Source of the DNA: Brachynemurus nebulosus
Lineage: Eukaryota; Arthropoda; Insecta; Neuroptera; Myrmeleontidae
Length of the DNA stretch: 64,000 nt
Direction of reading: 5' to 3'
Assembly (NCBI GenBank): GCA_035578155.1
Contig: JAPWDM010000003.1
Span: forward strand, 20,300,916-20,364,915
Part shown: piece after piece, positions 61,058 through 64,000 of the stretch
Layout: each line of letters begins with the position of its first letter
Position numbering within the stretch: position 1 is the stretch's first letter
Notes under the pieces: generated by a model
The model's database searches: none
Told to the model about the DNA's origin: nothing
Seen by the model: only the letters and a program-made list of their open reading frames with translations
Translations under genes and position numbers: made by a program

Positions 61058-62036
61058 CCCTTTATAGGACACAACATTTAATTTTTGATTTTTAAGAAAA
61101 ACTTAATTTAATTAAATTAACGTCAGTCTATGGAGCTAGGAAAAAATACTAAAAAAATTGTAATTACTTGTAATATGGCTCTAAGGGGTGGCCAATTATA
61201 ATGCCACTAACGTTTAAGAAAACAATTGTGTGTTCATGCATGGTGGTAAATATATTGACCACTTAATTAATGAACTTTGTAGATGATTTCTACCAACTAA
61301 AAATTAAATAAAATCAATTTATTATTAAAATGTTTATTGTATTATAATTTATATGGAAATAATACAAATGGCCGGTGATAAATATGCTTGCATTTTTTAT
61401 TGGTTTTCGTCGTAATGCACGCGACAAGTTCTTACTTGAATGAAAGTGTTAAGCGGGTTCTACACGATGCTATGAACGTTCCTTCCAACATTCGATCGAA
61501 CGTTTGAGGCAATTAAGTTCGATAGTTGGTGCGACGAATGTATCTGCTACACGGTGAATCGAATGTTTGATCCAATACGAATGATGATGTGTTGGTACTC
61601 AGTGGACGACGCTGTTATCTGTCTGATGTTATCTCTAATGTTATACACTGATGTTGTCTCTCTTCACATGAACGAGTCGTGCAGCTGCTGAGTCGAACCA
61701 ACCAACGCAATCAACATTGACCTTCAAACGTTCGAAGCACCCCTTTGACTCGGTGCAAAAATACCGACATCGAACGGGACACGACCAAATGCGAACGTTT
61801 GACGCTCGACATTGGACACTCGTAGGTTCGAACAACGGCTACACGATGCTATGAACCATCCAACGTCGAATGTTGGAAGGTGTTCGTAGCATCGTGTAGC
61901 AGCGGCTTTATGCATATTTGTCACTGTTAACATACGTAATCAAATAAGTCCATAAAGATTAATTTAAATCAAAATTAAGAAAAAAAATGATCTCCATTTG
62001 TAGTGGCATTAATATTTGCCACTATTCTATAAAGGG
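61058..62036. mobile_element. piggyBac-like MITE (middle level)
   Basis: CCCTTTATAG at the left and CTATAAAGGG at the right are flanked by TTAA (61054-61057, 62037-62040), the target and CCC..GGG ends of piggyBac elements. Subterminal words AATGCCACTA (61200) and TAGTGGCATT (62001) are inverted. No transposase. It holds the third-level element. Confidence 0.8.
61452..61907. mobile_element. Harbinger-like MITE (inner level)
   Basis: AGCGGGTTCTACACGATGCT and inverted AGCCGCTGCTACACGATGCT are flanked by TTA (61449-61451, 61908-61910). CTACACGATGCTATGAAC occurs again at 61839. GAACGTT and CGAACG words are frequent, and the stretch is clearly less AT-rich than its surroundings. The minus-strand frames across it are not genes. 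Confidence 0.8.
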
Positions 62037-62160
62037 TTAAAGTAGACATGTCTTACTTTATTTATGAATTTTTTCGTTACAACACGTACATACATACTTT
62101 TTCTGTACTTTGTTTTGAAAATGTTTCTTAACTGTCCAATAACTATACCGTTTACCCTAT

Positions 62161-63180
62161 CACGTAACTATACCTTGTTACCCATTTTCCGTAGCGTCAC
62201 CTATATTGCATTTTTAGAAAAATCGATCCTAGATAGACAAAAGATTTCACAAACACTATACAAGAATATTTTATTAATTAAATAAAATCGTAACCTCTAA
62301 TGCACTTCCATCTCTCCTTCAACCTCTTCGCGCTTATCACTTCTTATGTATATTTGTCCTAATTAAGAAATAGCACTGAAAAACAAAACTTTATCAACTT
62401 TTACAACAATATAGACAACCGGTAAAAAAAAGAAAGCTCGAATGCTTGAACTTTACAGTATAGATACCTATGTATTATACATATATATAAATATATATAC
62501 AAAACTTTGTATGATGCTTTGTATATTTTGTAATATAAATATATATGCAAATTGAAAATATTCAGCTAACTTAGAATAAATATGTGTATAGTTTATATAT
62601 GACTTTATAATATAGGTACGAAAATCCAACGCAAGAATATGTCGTACACAATTACGGAATGTTGACATTTTAATTGATAATGTTATTGTATTACTATAAC
62701 GTAAATTCATTGCTCGGCTAACTAACCAAATGTCAAAGAATTAAATTTACCAACTTAATAAACGGCACGTGAATAACAGAGTGTTTAAAATTTGTGGTTT
62801 CAGTAACGGCACTGGGAAAACACTGCAACGTTCTTTATCTTGTTAAATTTATTGGGGAGAATTATAAAATATTAAATAATTTCAAGTAACAAAATAATTG
62901 GAGATTATGTACAATTTTATTATATTATTATTATTAGGTTAAAACCCAGAAAAAATATTCTTTTCACAAACTTCAGTTAAGGTAGTAAATATACTACTTG
63001 AATTTGTAAATATACAAAGTTGTGAATTAATATTAATAACACCATATTAATGTTGGTTCTTGTTTTTTCTTTCCATATTAGCTTGTACTGAATAATTTGG
63101 ATACCAACAAAGTGCATAGTATCCCTGTACTAGTGAATTATGAACAAAATAATGATAAAAAAATGTGGGGGACAGGTCTA
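62161..63180. other. AT-rich sequence, nothing recognised
   Basis: No domain-bearing frames. TA-rich runs near 62475-62545 are short and imperfect. Confidence 0.45.
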
Positions 63181-63257
63181 CCCACACTGTCAACTTCCCA
63201 TTGGGTGTCCTTAAAGACTAGAGATTACTGTACATAAATAATTATTTTTTCATTTCA

Positions 63258-63360
63258 GGCGACTCCTCCCCTGGGCGCCCGATAGAGGCTTTGCCCCTTG
63301 CACCATACCCGGGGCTTCGCCTTCTGTACCTAAGGGTGGGGGCTCCACCCTTACCAAAGA
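63258..63360. repeat. GC-rich hairpin cluster
   Basis: About 100 bases of GC-rich sequence in an AT-rich setting, with nested hairpins including AAGGGTGGGGGCTCCACCCTT (about 63328-63348) and GGGGCTTCGCC. A 77-codon minus frame crosses it but lacks a domain. It may be part of an unidentified repeat. Confidence 0.5.
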
Positions 63361-63365
63361 AATGA

Positions 63366-63720
63366 TAACATCATTTGTTCTCAAGATATGCGAGACAAAA
63401 TATATTTTGGCAAAAACTAATTTTTCAAGTTTCTTATTTTTTTTTTTAATTTTGTAATAAAATACTGGCGTTTTTAACATCAAGGAAAGTTCTTAGGCCG
63501 TATATAATAATGTTATGGTAAAAAATCCATATAATCTATGTTACCTTAATAAAGTTAATTCCGTTTTTTTACCACAAAAAACAAACCGCTAATCCGAATT
63601 TGCTGAAAACTTTATCCGGTCTTCATTTTTTGATTACGCATCTAATGAAATTAGTCCGGAGTTGATATCATCATTTGTTCTCGAGATATGCGAAACGAAA
63701 AAAAAATTCACGAACGAACG
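63366..63720. repeat. Duplicated TCATTTGTTCTCRAGATATG block and CGAA microsatellite
   Basis: TCATTTGTTCTCAAGATATG (about 63371) and TCATTTGTTCTCGAGATATG (about 63671) sit 300 bp apart, each followed by CGARACRAAA. A short (CGAA)n tract follows at about 63711-63737. AACTTCCTATGGGAAGTT forms a palindrome near 63841. Confidence 0.55.
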
Positions 63721-64000
63721 AACGAACTAACGAACGCACACACAAACATCACGCTAAAAACGATGGATTCGGATTCTAGTGACCTTGAAACGTGGAGATA
63801 TGTCAAAATTAGCGATTTGTAAAATCGGACCCATTACAATAACTTCCTATGGGAAGTTAATAACGTTCTTTTTCTGCGTAACAAAGTTTGCATTTGTTGT
63901 GTCTGTTGTTAATCCAGTATTATTAGGTAACGTTCTGTTAGAATTTCCAAGGTTCTTTTTTGATTTCTTCCAAGAATCAACCTTCAGCTGCACTTATCGA

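Larger units (their letters stand above)
60583..62158. mobile_element. TA-flanked element with AGTTATTGGACA motifs (outer level)
   Basis: A perfect 28-bp inverted terminal sequence spans 60581-60608 and 62133-62160, reading ATAGGGTAAACGGTATAGTT then ATTGGACA, with the outer TA as the likely target duplication. GTTATTGGACA recurs at about 60615 and inverted at 60964. The 68-codon frame at 60889-61095 has no recognised domain. It is split by the piggyBac-like element at 61058. Confidence 0.75.

Noticed and set aside
61641..61933. Minus-strand frames with less AT-biased residues
   Set aside because: They lie across the Harbinger-like MITE at 61452-61907, whose composition explains them.

Overview
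This is an AT-rich nuclear window from a eukaryote, most likely an arthropod and probably an insect. The evidence is mobile-element type: Helitron ends of the kind common in insects, a MADF-domain accessory ORF in a Harbinger-like element, pogo-like elements whose relic ORF ends in a WxxCxxCxxWxHxxC finger, tRNA-derived SINEs and very AT-rich filler. The order or species cannot be decided from the sequence. I recognise no host protein-coding gene. Nearly all open frames are short, AT-driven or run through microsatellites. The window reads as a gene-poor, transposon-dense intergenic or intronic region. All matches were aligned by eye, so lengths and identities are approximate.

Left part (1-15 kb): a minisatellite near 1.3 kb, a worn element with motif repeats (1.7-3.0 kb), a large foldback element (6.4-7.4 kb), smaller palindromes, two direct copies of a ~385-bp repeat (8.9 and 10.3 kb), a (TA)n run, a tRNA-derived SINE (12.65 kb) and a short Helitron-like element (13.1 kb).

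Middle part (15-40 kb): a TA-flanked element (15.8-17.6 kb) holding a TTAA-flanked element; a 21-bp-TIR element with an inner palindrome (18.2-19.1 kb); a Tigger-like MITE (19.9 kb); half of a distant inverted repeat pair (25.4 kb, partner at 58.2 kb); a second Helitron-like element (27.4 kb) beside a 3.3-kb TA-flanked element (28.0-31.3 kb); a second TTAA-flanked element (32.2-35.2 kb) interrupted by a 2-kb insert with a 120-bp tandem array; two more SINE-type tRNA-like promoters; and a TA-flanked element (38.3-39.6 kb) interrupted by an unusual retroposon with tRNA-Thr-like sequences in both terminal repeats.

Right part (40-64 kb): a Harbinger-like element with a MADF ORF (40.7-41.7 kb); a 4.6-kb Harbinger-like element enclosing a 3.7-kb TIR element that holds exon-like 475-bp tandem repeats (43.6-48.2 kb); a hAT inside a hAT (48.9-50.5 kb); two further hAT MITEs with exact 8-bp target duplications (53.4 and 54.8 kb); a pogo-like deletion derivative (58.7-59.6 kb); and a three-level nest (60.6-62.2 kb). 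The strongest cross-cutting pattern is that several unrelated-looking TA-flanked elements each repeat their own terminal motif inside the element. The pogo-like ORF relic lies in one of them.
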